Counted from the first letter of the stretch, positions 12,550 to 26,400 are shown. The stretch: DNA of 64,000 nucleotides from Archegozetes longisetosus (GCA_018873245.2 JAEMBT020000007.1:9679129-9743128); one strand, 5' to 3'. Numbers and translations are program-made. The notes: a model not told the origin generated them from the letters alone.

Positions 12550-14409
12550 TCATTTGACCTGCAGTCTTGAGCGGGAATACATTAATTCGATGTTTTCGCG
12601 GAGTAATGCTATTTGTTCTGAAATTCAATGAGAAATCAAATTATTGAATCAATCTAAAACAGATATCTGTCTTTACCTTGAGGTAAGTTAGCGATTATGC
12701 ATTGTTTTCTCAAGAACTCCAAACATAACTCTTTTGGTAAACCAAATGAATGCATATTATGAGTGAACGCTCTGTTAAACGAATAAGAAGTTCGTTAGAG
12801 TTAGAGGAATGCGAGATATTTTTGGCATAATTTCACAGCTTATTATTAGTTTCTAAACATAGCGTACATTAAGTACTATTTGAGTTCATTTAGAGAAAAG
12901 ATTCTTTGATAACAGTTATTTTCTGAACGTTTGCACAAAGAACTTTAAGAATTGTTTAAAAATCGTATGATTTTCATTTCAAACCAATGAAAGAGAACTT
13001 TTACTGAGAAAAATGATGTTGTGATATATGACCTAATTATTTTAGTCTATTATCAATAGCAAATGAATTATTGCAATGATAAGCTTTATTGCGATAGACG
13101 GAAACTAAAGCAAGTGATTAATTACCCAAGTTGTCCAAAAGTAATATTTTCCTGAAACTTCGCTTCATCGCGTATATCCTCACTATTGTACTGATGAAAC
13201 TGACATCGAGTAGGTGTTGGCCTATTGTTGGCGCGCTCACACTGTACTGCATCAAAAAAGGCCGCGTTCCAGAATCTGAGTGACCGCCAAATAGGCTGTT
13301 CCCTTAGAATATGATATAAATACTGTTTTGGTTGCTGACAGTGTTGGGACGATTGGGACTGGTTTTCGTGATAATAAGTGAAACACATATTCATTATTGT
13401 TTTGGCCGGAGTGAAGTCATCGGATTCCGAACATTCAAATAAGACAATCGCGAAATATTGCGCCAAACTGTAAAATGTTGACTCCTTCACTTTCTTGCTA
13501 TGAACTCGCTTTCGTAAAACATAGTCAATTAGAAATTGCTATCTCTATCGCTAAGTATATGGATTACCTGTTCATTTATGTATCTAGCGAACCAAAGTCT
13601 TCCGAATTCTGTTCGACACATTTCACCAAATTTGGCTTTCTCTTCGAGTGAGATAGAGCTACTGGAAAGTTCAAAAATGAACATATTTTTAACTTCAAGT
13701 CAAACAAGTATTATTACCAGTAAAACGAGAACACAAATCATATAAAGTTATAGTCTTACCTTTCATTGAATATTTTACCAACAAAAAACTTCATAAACAA
13801 TTTGGAGTCTCTGTACATCTCGTCGACTTGACTGTCACAACTGACACTAGAAGCCGATGACTTAACAGACTGACGAGAATCACATCTTTTATAATTATCG
13901 TCCTCTGCATCCGAGGATTCCAAACTAGTGCTCTGACCGCTTCCTATTCCTAATGATTCAGTGGTTCTATAGAACTTCAAGGGGTCATGAATTTCTAGGT
14001 TCCTTAATTCTGAAACTGATGTACAACTGCTTCCCATGCTCTGTCCGCTATCGATCGTATCCAATGAGTCGAGACTCTGTCCTTTATTGCGATGAAGACT
14101 TTGATTTTGGTAATTAATTTCTGGCTGACCGAAAACGGATCTGTCTTTAGATTTTCTAGAGACAGAAGCTGAAGAATTGCTTGTGACCATTTTGCCATTT
14201 GAATCATTAGAGTCGTTGTCAGCATTATCGGTGAAGGCGACATCAAAGCCAGCTTGAAGTGCAGCCTCGAGTTTAGAGGAAAGCCCGGAAAACAGATTAT
14301 CTTTGATTCCCCACAATCTTTCAGAGCCAAAGAGCCGGGGCGATGACTTATCACTATCACTATCATTGTTAGACTTGTCATCGTCTTGTTTGGAATTTAC
14401 CATTGCCAT
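12550..14409 (-). CDS. KIAA0513: KIAA0513 orthologue (conserved protein of unknown function), complete
   Basis: Five coding exons: 14409-13760, 13661-13568, 13508-13126, 12771-12677 and 12617-12550. All splice sites are GT-AG, phases agree, and the total is 1,290 nt, giving 429 aa (human protein 411 aa). Exon 1 is Ser/Asp-rich and disordered. Exon 2 holds EEKAKFGEMC and LWFARYI, exon 3 FAIVLFECSESDDFTPAK and MCFTYYH, then RFWNAAFFDAVQCER and ENITFGQLG; exon 4 continues THNMHSFGLPKELC. These blocks match human KIAA0513 in order (SBF1/SBF2-type domain). The biochemical role is unknown; vertebrate work links it to cytoplasmic trafficking and neural tissue. The gene ends in a short exon (EQIALLRENIELM) equivalent to the human C-terminus. 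The start is the first ATG of a Met-rich opening (MAMVNSK). Confidence 0.95.
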
Positions 14410-14954
14410 AATTTAATATTCGTTGTTTGATTTATTGATAATTAACTATGAGTGAGGCAGAGTTTAAACTTTGACGAGGATATTGCTTCCGCCGGCATTC
14501 CAATGCTGTTTCCAGTAGTTTCTCAATAGCTGTTCTTCTGTAACTACGAGTACATTTCGCCGGCATATAGTAGTTATGCTTTTGTGCAGCTATAACAAAA
14601 ATCGCTCATCAGTATCACCGGTAAACAACAATATTTTTCTGGCTAAAAACTGTTTCTCTCTACATTAGCACCTTTCAGTACTAGTACTAAAATCATTTAC
14701 AATCAAACATGAAAAGCAGGTGTTCTCAGATACACATTACTAGTAAATAACTCAATTTGACATTGACTTGTCTTCTACTATCTAGAATTAACAAACCCAA
14801 TGGCATAGAGAGTAGAGTTTTATAATAATTGATTACATAAAAGGATTGATAAAATTTAGAATTACTCACACAGATAAAGTAGAAAAGAGAATGAAGTGAA
14901 TGAATAAGAAGTAGGCCACAAGTAATATTGCTATTTAGTGATATACTGTATTGT

Positions 14955-15004
14955 GTTAAAAGCTGAATACAGTTACTATGCTACACAACTGTATTCAGCT
15001 TAAC
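14955..15004. repeat. Long inverted repeat (hairpin)
   Basis: The left arm 14955-14974 and right arm 14987-15004 share a perfect 15-bp stem, AAGCTGAATACAGTT with its complement. The stem extends to about 18-20 bp with a 2-nt bulge (GTTAAAAG against GTTAAG). The loop is 12 nt (14975-14986). Function unknown. Confidence 0.85.
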
Positions 15005-15731
15005 TCAAGTTAATGTCTCCTATTGACGCATTAAAATGACGCTTCATTTCTGCTACGAACATTTATTGATTTTCCCATTCTTCCGATCGTTATTCGACCC
15101 AATTCCGTAGCGGACAATTCAAACGCGCCATCAGAAAAGTAGGAAGAATAAATAATTTGACTGACTCAAAAATAGTAACTAAAAGCTTAACGTTTGAATT
15201 ATTAAAATATGCATAGCAAGCGAAATACGTGAGACTATGTAAAGCAATTAGTTTATAGTTCTATATCTATATAGTAAAACTTTTATTATGATCTATTGCA
15301 ATAAATATTATTTGTTAGCAATTTATATAACTCGAAATAATTTATGATTGATTAGTTTATAATGTTGTTTACTTATTTACAGTATTGAAAATAGAATAGC
15401 ATTGAATAGCCTAACCTATCTGTAAACTATCTGTAAACTTTGTTCAAATTTCATAATTTCATAACTAATACCAATGAGTAAATACTACAATGAACTTATT
15501 GTAAACTTAAAAAAATTCAAATCCTAGTCCAAAATAGAATGAGTGAATAGAATTTACACAACAATTTCATTTGTTTGTTCGTTGAAACGGTGATTGATTA
15601 TTTTAGTTTTATATTTGAAGGATATGATGATACAAAAATTTACATAACAGCGCATACTATTTGTATTTCATTAATCTATGAGTTAATTATAATAAGTGAT
15701 GCTCTTTGTTACTGTACAATAACTCGTATAA

Positions 15732-15737
15732 TTTATT
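15732..15737 (-). terminator. Candidate poly(A) signal of the SLC7 transporter
   Basis: AATAAA on the minus strand, 52 nt past the stop codon at 15789. The region is AT-rich, so chance occurrence is possible. Confidence 0.4.
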
Positions 15738-15788
15738 ATAATTATTATACAGAATCGGTTCAAAATTGAGCCGTTCAGATAAACTGAA

Positions 15789-18700
15789 TTAATAGTCATA
15801 ATCAGGTCCATATTCACACGGAACAGCCTTGAAGAGAAGCTGACAGATTCTTGTTATGGATTCTACAATCAGTAGAGAAATTAAGCTTTGGGCAAATTAA
15901 TGTCTAAATGACTTACTTATTAATTTAGTGCATTGAAACTTGTACTTAACGAAGGGTATGTAGAAAAGCACTCCAGAAACTATGTAAAGTGTTGCGTATA
16001 GGTATTCAATTTGCGGCTTCTCTATTATCGGTGCCACCACCAAATATATCGAGATAAAAAAGACAAGTATTGGAATACTCAGATTGACCTATCACAGAAA
16101 GATTAACTATAATTATGTTCTTAATCAAAAGATCAATAGTGCGATGCGTATGAGTTTTCTAATGTGAATAGCAGTTTGCTCAATAGCTAAAGTCAAGACT
16201 TAACTCATGTTTCCAAGTTATGATCAAAAGAATCAAGTATTAAAGTAGGATCAGCCATATATTTATATTATAGATTATCTATACATTAATATTATATTTG
16301 TTTCTGTATACATATGTACGCATATATATCTGTTTTCTCTCATAAATGTTAAACTAAATAACTCAAAAATAGAAACTCTTATGTGAAACACATTTAGACT
16401 AGTTTAGAATAATTAGTTACTTTTCCATTAGCATTTGATCTTTTTATGATCGTTTCAAAATGAAGACTAAGAAAACATCTGAATAGATCTTGAATTTAGA
16501 TGAAGTTTTTATTGATTTAGAATAATTTTTAAATCAAACGAGAGTATAGGCACAGATTTTAAGCAACAAATGTACGAGTGGTTGTAGTTTGCGATATTGA
16601 TCAGTGAAGTAGTATGGAGAATAATTATCTTACTTTATAAGGCCGTGGTTTGTCTTTATATGGAGATTTATAACGTAAAATGATGAGTGATAGCATAGTC
16701 GCGCCGTAGAAAAGCCAAGCAGTGAAGCTAAAGAAATCTATTAAACTTTCAATATTTCCAGGGATCACCAGCAATACTAAAGAGGACCAGAAGAGCCATT
16801 AAAGACTTAAATCTCAATTTATGTCACTTAGATCTTATATAAACGAGTTGAACTCACTTGAAAGGAATGCATTGAATATGAGAGCAGGCGATGGAGTATA
16901 ACGATGCATATCTACGTATGAAAGGACATCCACTAAATGTCCCTCTCGTGCAGCTACAAATGCTAGCCTGTATATCAAATAGTTTAATTAAGTGGTCATT
17001 AGAGAAGACATTGATAATAATGAAGAGCAAATGAGACCTTCCGCTTGTAAAACATGAGCCGTTTCCTGCACCAAATGATGAGAGCGCTACTGATATGGGC
17101 ATTATTACAGCAGCCATTCCCAACACGTGAGAACCCCATGTCTTTACAGTAAACAAATTAATTAATACAAAATTATCTCATAATAATTCATCTTATAGAG
17201 CATTACCACAGCCACCGCTTCTGAGGCGAGTATTTCGTCGGTAGACATCACAGTCTATAAGTATATATAACTTAATGAGAACGAGTTTAACTATTGTTCT
17301 GATGCTCACCATGTATGAGACATTGACGAGAACGTAGCAAATAGTGACCATAGGAATGCCACATATGATAGCGAGTGGTAAATTTCTGTTATCAGATCAA
17401 AACAAATTATTGAAACAATGTTTAGACGCAGTAGAGATGGATACCTGTATGGATTGATGAGTTCTTCTGTGACGTAATTGAGATTATTCCTAATAAAACA
17501 AATTTTGGATTCAGTTGATTGTTAATAAAGCAAATTGATCTGGACTCACCAGCCATCGTAAGCCCATAAGCCACTGTAGAAAGCAGTGGCGATATCAGAA
17601 ATAGAATATTTGGCCCCTTTGAAACCTTTAGAGATATGTTCTGTATTGCCCTGAATGAGTTTGACTAATCCTCCGATTACTATAATAACAATGGCGAGCA
17701 GTTTGGCAGCAGTGAAAACATTTTGAGTACTAGTGGCCAGATTGACACTATAGCAATTGACGTAAGTGATGGTAACTGAAATGTTAAAAGTGAATCAATC
17801 ATATTAAGCACATCGTCATTAACGTACCACAGATTAAGATGGTTAACAATGAACAGTCAAACCATGAAGTGGATTGAATGCTGCATTGCGTGCAACTTTG
17901 GTTACATACCAATAAAAAATATGGTTATGAGCTTGATTACCGATGTATTGGGAATACATCCCAAAAAGAATGGCTGTGCCACGTATTCGCTCAAAGTTAG
18001 ACAAATTATTGCTAACATCGCAGGCTTCAGAACAAAGACAGAAATCCATGAGAATAGAAAAGCCAAAAGGCCTCCAAATGACTCGAGTATATATGAATAT
18101 TCGGCACCAGATTTTGTTATTAGGGTCCCTAATTCTGCATAACATAACGCACCTGTCAATAAATAAATTGTGTAACACATTTCGCAATTCCAAAGTATGC
18201 TCACACTTGAATTACCCAACAATGATATTATTCCAGAACTAGTCCAAATTATTAAACTCAATCCCACAGAACCGGACCTTTCGAGAACTCCTTTCGGTGA
18301 CACAAAGATTCCACTACCTATTGAAGAGAATGGAAAGTTTTAGGGTCTAGTGATTATAATTTCTCATCGAAATAATAGAAACATTTAAGTTTAATTTTGG
18401 AAATAGAAAGCTCAATTATTTAAATTCTAATTTATTTAAGTGTCTTAATTTTCTTATTCATATTTCAAATTATATTCCTGGGGATTTCAAAATGCTGTCA
18501 AATATTTAAATAATATCTGACTTTTCATTTTTATAATCAATAATTTTTATCGTTATAATGCATGATAAGCTCTAATTAAATCTGTTTACTTTGGGACAAC
18601 TTCGAATGGAAAGCATAAACACAGTCATAAGTTTTAGAGCTGCACTTTTGAGTTATAAAACTGATTATCTAATTCATAATAGAACTCAGAGTATATTAAA

Positions 18701-20344
18701 AACTCATTCATAGCAAGTTGAACTTCAGTTTAAATATACAGTAAAACCTCGGTGTAACTGAGTTATAATGAGACTGAGTTATATAGAGACTAAATCTATA
18801 AAACATCAAGTCTATAGAGTTGATGCCGAAATTGTCAAAACTAGTTCGTTCTATCCTATAACGAAGCTTCACTGTATCGAGGTTCGTTGCATCGAGGTTT
18901 TAGATAGGCGTGGGTATCCGACTCGCGGTTTATCCACATGTAATCCGCGATCCGAAGTAGTTCGTTTTCGGTCCAATGCAGAACTTTTAATGATACTTCA
19001 ATGGAATTCTATGTTAGAAATCACGCAAATATTATATTTTAATTACTATAATCTGCTCAAAACTAAAGAATCTATGGTAAAATTCAATGATTATTAATTC
19101 TAAAATTTAAACAAACAAATTTAGAAATCAGCAATACTAATTCTCAATAGATATTTCAATTATATTTGGTAGATGAATAGAATTTGTGGTTAATTGGAAA
19201 GTCGATCCGGTTTTATGCTGGAGATCCGCGGTTGGGCGCGGGTATAGACCTTGCGGTCTGCATACAGCTTTGTTTTGTCCACAAATACTGTGTGCATCAT
19301 TCGATCGTACGAAACAATTGTTTACTTGTTTTATCGATTTAGATGATTACTTCAATCGATCAACTAATGCATATTTACCCAAATATTAATTACTGATCTG
19401 CTGGAAAAAGCAATAACTCCTACTCTTTGGCAGTACAGCCTTTCCTTTTACAGAATAATTAAAAGTTTTACTCAGCAATATCAATATTGTTGGTTGTGCA
19501 TGTTTGAAGTAGATTTCTCACTTCAATTTGCATAATTGATTCCTTAAGTCTGTAATACTTTTTCCAATAAAATTCTACCATATATCCAATTTGAATGCGA
19601 ACATTCCTTTAAATATTTTTGCAGAATTCAACTCTATAGAACTTGTCAACTCTTTATTTATCTAATTAATAGACATAAACACTAATGCGAGTGCACAAAT
19701 TTTAGCTAACATCCAGAGATCTAGTGATTATTTTAATTTATTTGGATTCAATTGATGTCTATATTTACGAATAAGTGCGCAAATAGAGTACAGGAATTTC
19801 TAATTAAGTTTATCTCTGATTCGCAAGCAAAAAAGCTTGGAATGAAACTAAAGATCAAAATCTTTATGCTATCGAATGATGCAATAAACGCAATTTTTGC
19901 ATTCCCCCATTGTATTTTAAGTCTTTCAAAGCAGACTATTCGTGTCTTTTCGATCGTGTCGTTTCGAAACTGTTCATAAACTGAATTCATATTTGCAAAA
20001 TCTTGTATTTCATGATATATGTTTATACTCACAATAATATTTTCTATAAAAAAAGTAATAACTCATACCAATCATAGTTCCGACAATAAGCGCAGTGCCA
20101 CTAATGAGTCCAACCCTTCTCTTAAGTCCAACAATAGAAATATTTCCCTCAGAAATATTCCTTTTTGATGGATTTTCGTTTCCATCGATGAGTCGATGAG
20201 CAATTCCGCCATTGGTAGCCACTGAAATTATCTTAATATTAGTAAAGTAATAATCTAAGATTGCTATTTTGTCAAAGTAATAAAGCATTTACTAATAGCT
20301 TCACTTTCGTGCTTTGTTAACTTCTTTTTCTTTTTTTGTGACAT
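15789..20344 (-). CDS. SLC7A9: b(0,+)-type amino acid transporter light chain, SLC7A9-like, complete
   Basis: Thirteen coding exons: 20344-20293, 20221-20069, 18317-18216, 18152-17910, 17775-17550, 17489-17445, 17385-17310, 17254-17207, 17141-17038, 16967-16858, 16776-16634, 16088-15917 and 15862-15789. Phases agree throughout; 1,548 nt, 515 aa. Seen in order: [25 protein letters not shown] (TM1 substrate-binding loop); [16 protein letters not shown]; Cys in FFLGCIP, the position that disulfide-bonds the heavy subunit; WAYDGW (TM6); [45 protein letters not shown]. The late segments ([28 protein letters not shown]) favour b(0,+)AT over LAT1 or y+LAT. Known of the family: a 12-TM plasma-membrane exchanger of cationic and neutral amino acids, paired with an SLC3 glycoprotein not seen here. 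The 1.75-kb intron 2 carries a MITE remnant. Confidence 0.95.
18739..18902. mobile_element. Degenerate MITE (Tc1/mariner- or pogo-like ends) in SLC7A9 intron 2
   Basis: The left end is CAGTAAAACCTCGGTGTAAC, preceded by TA. The right end, reversed, is TAAAACCTCGATGCAAC, so the two ends form an imperfect inverted repeat of about 17 bp. The right end has lost its terminal CAG. It is about 164 bp with no coding capacity. Ends of this kind are common in Tc1/mariner/pogo superfamily MITEs; the family assignment is inference. Confidence 0.6.
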
Positions 20345-23300
20345 TGACGACAAATTATGGCTTTGTTAATCAGACGATGCAACAAAGACTATAAATTCTT
20401 CGTTATTATCAATAGGATTTCTATATGAAAGAAAATTCATATTTCTTAGTTACTCTGAATGTCAAATGAGTTTAATAAATAAAACAAAATCACTGGTGTT
20501 GGAAATGGAGCCAAAATTTAGTTTCTCATCATTGATTTGAAAGCGAACATTTTTTTCTAAAACAAAATCTAAATACTTGTAAGAGAAATAAAGTATTTTA
20601 TTGATCTAAGTCGTCATTAGAGTGTGTGATAGAAATACTCTTTCAAATATCTCGTTTAGAACAATACTAAATATTTTATTGAAAAGATCTATAACTTTGC
20701 TTTTATAATGGTTTGCATTTCAAACTTGAATTATTGAAGCGAATAAGTCATCAAATTTATTAATATCTTTAATAGCATAATAGGTCATAGAGATGTTCAA
20801 TCAAATAAATTATAAAATTTGTTCTGAAGACAACTGTAAAAATATGATTAATAAACATAACTTTGCGCAGACAGGGCAGCAGAAGTGTGTGCAAACTTAT
20901 TAATAGTAACTGATAAGAATGCATCGAAAGTATTCATAAAAAATCTTATCACTTTACTTTTATACTCTGGACATAGATTGATACGATATGACTAGCAAGT
21001 AGAAACACACACTCCTACTACTCCGTCCATACATTCAATACTAAGAAGAATAGCTGAGCCAAATAAACAACACACAAGCAAACGATGCAACAGATTCTAC
21101 TGTATTTCGTGTAAGTGACATATAAAAAATTGATCGAGGGCGAAATAAAAAATTATTTTAATGCGTTGCTAATTCTGAGTCATAGTAGAGATCTTAGGTT
21201 AAGTTAAGTTAGATTAATGTTAATGTTCATGCATTAGTATTAAGTGAATTATAAAGCTTTCAAATAATAATCTGATATCTTCAGTTGAATATTGGATTTG
21301 ATCCAGAGAGACGAGACGAGAAACAGTTTGTTTCCGTTACAAAAATAATGCAGAACACGTTGCATTTTGCAGAATCCAAGTTATAAATGCAAATGTGATA
21401 AATACTCTACAGTTAAGTTGGTATTCGTTCAACTTCGGAGTACATTTCAGCCTCAAACCTCGGTAGTTCTCCGTAAGGAGTTTTGGACAAAAATACAATT
21501 TAAGAGTATATTTTTGTTACTCGTTTGAGAACAAAATTGAAACTTTCAGTTGAAACAGCTTCTAACTTTTCCTTCAGTTGATGATAATAATAGATTATTT
21601 TGAGATTTGGTGCGTTTTATTTTGATCTATTTTACTAAATACATGCATTTACGTCACATTTGAGCAAATTTATAGACAGGACTCAATACGAAATGCAAAC
21701 AAATTCAGTCTCAGGCTAACAGTATTAATAAAAGCAAATTTATTGATAATAAATAAGAAAGTAATTAAATCTGTTTGCTTTTTTCAATCAAATATGTTAC
21801 TAATTATGAAGAATGAGAAATACTGAGAAAAATATTACGAATGAACTAATTACATATTGACATAAGTTAGTAATCGTTTCGTTCACTTGCTTAGGAATCG
21901 ATGCATCACTAAAAGCTAATGATTATTTATTTTAAGATGCTTAAATTCTAATACAACTATTTATTTAATTTATATTAAAGTATAATTTTATTTTAAAGTC
22001 AACTCAAACCAATTTAAATAAGGAAATCAAAATATCGTAATTGCTATAAACAAATATTTCAAAAGTACTTTAGTATAAAAAGAATTAATAGTGAAAATTG
22101 AAAATCAAAATGAGTTAAAGTGATAAAAATGATACTATAATGAGCAATATTGTTGATTATGTGAAAGCACATAATATGCCAAATACTTACGAATAATTCA
22201 ATTTTGTTCAACGCCTCAAACCAAAATTATAAAAATCAAATGTTCTATTACTTTGATAATTATTAAAGACTGAATCGATGTTCAAAACTTCAGAATATAT
22301 CTTATAAACTATTTAACGGGCAAAAAGCCAATTAAATTGAAATAAGAATCGAAAGCAATAAAGTAACAGCACGTGAATTATTGGAAAGAGTGACGCAAAG
22401 AGTTTGCAGATTTAAGTTAGGATGAGATGATATTTAGCTTCAAACCTGTATTCCATTTGCTGAATAACACGAGATTGGCATGAGCACCAACGCTATGAAC
22501 AGAGCATCACTAGGCGGGAGACATGCGCTATCTTCTGCTTGCCTTATACTGCTATTGAACAAGCGCTCCATAATTGGAACTAATAGTAAACCAACGCTTT
22601 TACTTCTGAACTTACAAATTACTTATAGCTTTCAACAAGACAATCACTATGCGCGATGTCTATCATAAGCGAAATTTTTTTCTTTGTATCTGTTCAACTT
22701 TTACGACATTCAACACCTGCTGTGTTCTGAAGGCAGAGATCTATCACTAATAAAGGCCCTCAAACATAACAAAAGCCAACTGTTTATTATTGAGTAATTC
22801 AATAGAATATATATTATATGAATGAATGAAATCATATTTCTCCGCAATATTACAGACTCGAAAATATTTATAATATAAAACTAAGTCTTGTTTATAGAGA
22901 CAAACTATTCTTCTATAGCTACCAGATCTGAACCTTATTTAATGCTGAATCGAAAATGAAGTTAGAATCATTAGAAATTGACTACCAATAGAATGAGTGT
23001 ATTTGACAAACTTTTCTACTATTGATTTCTATAAAAATACTGTACTTCAAATCATACTTTGATTTGATTGCTTCGTATTGAAATTCGTTGACGCTTTTAC
23101 AAGCCTTAGATATTGATTAGTAATATAAATGAGACCATACATTCTTTAGATACATATAATTTATTTTATTCAATCTATAACATATTCTACTTGAATAGTT
23201 TATTGAATTCTGAAAAAACCGGACTACTACTTGTTTACGAAAGGCAATAACGATAAAGTAGCTATTCTTCTGTTATAGTATCGCGCCATTTGTTCAAGTT

Positions 23301-23420
23301 TCTCTAATGTTCTATTCATAATTGATTCGTAATCCAAAAATAGCTTATATATAAACATTAAAATATTATATAAAAGTTCACTTGAAAATCAGATGTCGAT
23401 AAAATGATATCAAAATTAAG
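20345..23420. other. Intergenic, between SLC7A9-like and TMEM67
   Basis: AT-rich sequence with only short, unconvincing ORFs (for example 62 aa at 22480-22668). It presumably includes the transporter promoter next to 20344 and the TMEM67 3' UTR below 23421. No repeats or RNA genes recognised. Confidence 0.6.
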
Positions 23421-26400
23421 TTAAATTAAAAATCTCTCGTCAATAAGCGATTTTCTGACTAGATTTTTTCTCGCTATACTCAAATAAAGTTTTCGTATAG
23501 CCTGCAAAACAATAATGTGATAGTATAAGTCTTACGAGTTGGTAATATAATACAAATAGTTATACCTTTGATACCATGAACGTCAAAACTGCAGCAGAAG
23601 TAAAACTTTCAATACAAAGATCACTTACGATAAACAACATTATTTCAAAAGATAAAAGAGTCATTTCCAAACTATAATAGAGAACGCCTTCGAAAGAGTG
23701 TCCATTGTCTACGATCATGTTGAGAGAAAAATATTAGCAAAGTTTTCATTGAAAACTTCTTCATTTCATACCATTGTAAAAAAGCCCTTTGTCTCTCACT
23801 TCAACGAATTCCACGTCAAGGATTGACTCTAAGCTCGATTTGTCGCGTACGATGTAATCAACATCTTTAAATGTGTGCTCAATAAAACCCGTAAGAAATT
23901 TATTTATTAAAAGATAAGTTGGGATCAGCTTTTCTTTGTCTGCTTTCGATAAATGACCTCCAAACGCATGCATTCTGTCACTCGTTTGACTAAAACCCGT
24001 CAAATTTGAGCGTAATCTTTGGTAGTGCTCGAAAATAGGCTTCGGTAATGCCATTTCAAAGGTTTGCTGGTCAGAATTGGGCAAAAGCCCTCTCTTCGAG
24101 CAAAGATCGTTCTCTTCTCTTTCTAGTAGTTCATACATCTCAAGCATATTTACATCACTTTTGCCATTGGCAGCGAGCCCGTGAATGTAATACCCATATT
24201 GCTTGTATATCATGCAAAACACACTGACCTGAAAGAGAAATCGGAGACTATTATTGAGATTCAGCAGTAAAAGAAATGAGAAAATGATTTATTTACATTA
24301 CAAACTGAACACAAGTCTACGAATTCGTGAAGTTTGTCGCTAATCATGCTTTGGTATACGAATCTCTTGAAAATAATATTAATAATGGCGAGAATGCAAT
24401 AAACCAAAGCTCCGATCGCCATTCTACATGTCTTACTTTGCGGTACATGTCGCTGATAATCATCCGACACAAATACATTTCTCGGATCAGATGAGGCTAA
24501 GTTCGCAAATCCGAACCACTATCATATAGACAAAAATTATATCAAACTTGATGTTAAGATATATTTATTGAAGTTTAATTACAACTCACATCAAGAAATA
24601 AGATGACAAGCAATATATGAATACTCAAACTTAATCGCCTTCTACCAGATAATTCCATCCATTCGTTTGCCACAAAATTACTTCTCCAAACAGTTACATT
24701 CGGAAATTCAATGAACGGCTTTTCTGATTTAGCTGAAGGTGGAAGAAGAGAACCACTAATACTAGATCTCGAACCAGAATCAGGTTTATTCGGTCGTTCA
24801 GGTTTGTCTTTATCATCATTTTCGTTGTTGTCATTATAAGCAGAAACAGATTTGGGTCGAGTTACGGCAACAGTTGAACTTAAATCTCTCATTTTAGGTC
24901 TTTCCCAGTCTATGAAGAATATATCAATAGTTGCGATCACCAGCAATTCGTGAATTAAGTGCAGTAGTTTGAGAAAAAATGCAATTATTATGTAAATGAT
25001 TGAAGAGATTTCTTGATCACTAGTTAAGAGCAAAGTATGAACAACTGACTGGTTTTTGAACACCAAAAACAAACTAATAGCTAAACAAATGTTTACAAAG
25101 AAAAATACATTAGCAATAGCTCCACAAGTTTTAATAAGAAATTCTTCAATGGTGAACAAGTCAATGGCTATTCTTCCGGAACGTTTAGCCCAACACCAAG
25201 TTCTGAAAACAGACCATAAGACCGCTATACAACAAAGAACACTGAGAGCTATCGATAAATCTTGCTTCGTTTTCAAGTCATCCATTGAATAGGTTATTGA
25301 AAAATCAATTTCAACTTCAGCATTACTTTCATAATCGCTTAAAAGTAAGTTTTCATATAATATTGTGATAAGTGGTGGATATATAGATCCTGATCCATCT
25401 TGTTTTCGCAGCTTAATATCTATTTGTATGGATTTGGCGTATCGTAAAACCTTAGCGCGAGTCTTAGAATAATCCATTTTTGAGTCATCTGAAGATTTTT
25501 CAATACCTGCTATCGTGTCAATCAAAAAGAATCTTCGAGTCAACTCGAGTGAATTGTGCTCTTCGCTTGTGTCCAACGGATACCTATTCACGTATCTGTC
25601 ATCTTTTTTCAGATTTTTGATAAGAATAGGGACGGCATATAATGTTGTTTCGTCGTTATTATTATTCTTCAGATATAATTCGAAAAATATATTCTTTGAC
25701 TTATAATTATCCCACAAATCTCTGGCTGACCGAACACATGTTTGTCTATAATTTGTGCCAAAAATGAATCCACTTTTACTGCTTTTGTCATTTTCATGAC
25801 AGAGTTGTAGTTCATTATCTTTGAGATCTGAGTACTCAATAAGTTTGCCATCGATTGAAAATCTTGAGGCAACGAATTGAAGTTTTTCCTTAATTTTGAA
25901 CTTATTTGGGACATTAGTTTGCGATAATTCATTCTTATAATACCCTTTATAGTAGATCTCAGGACTTGATTGCAATGATTTGACTAAAACTTTGCAAACA
26001 TTAGAATCAGTGTTCGTGTCTTCAGAGTAGGAATAATACAATAAAACGCAGAGATTGGCCAATAGTTGACATGCAGTTCTGTTTGATTCGTATTTACAGT
26101 TATAGATAGCAGATCTTGAGTGACGATAAAAGAAGTCAGAAATCAATCGCTTGTTCTCGAATTCAATCGTTGCAAGTGAGTTTAAATTATCTTTTCTAAT
26201 GAGATATTTTTCAGGCAAACAAATGCCGTCTTCTTCTATATGTGATTTACTCGGACAAATGCATTGATCTGAAGCTTTAATAAAGCTTTGATGACATGGT
26301 CTGCAGCTCTTGCCATCACTTGCAACAGTCAAATGTTTAGGACATTTCTCACATTTGAGTTGAGTATTGTCATTTTCATCAAGTGTTCGCTCGACCAAAC

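Larger units (their letters stand above)
14410..15788. other. Intergenic, between KIAA0513 and the amino acid transporter
   Basis: Probable promoter and 5' UTR of KIAA0513 just right of 14409, and 3' UTR of the transporter left of 15789. Contains the inverted repeat at 14955-15004. No gene seen. Confidence 0.6.

Noticed and set aside
17776-17909. Possible extra exon between SLC7A9 exons 4 and 5, encoding a hydrophobic [13 protein letters not shown]-like stretch with an upstream AG and a GTACGT donor
   Set aside because: The upstream donor that would replace exon 4's end (after codon TCG) is phase 0 while this segment needs phase 2, so it cannot be joined in frame. The direct join of exons 4 and 5 gives exactly the family's segment length, so this is intron.
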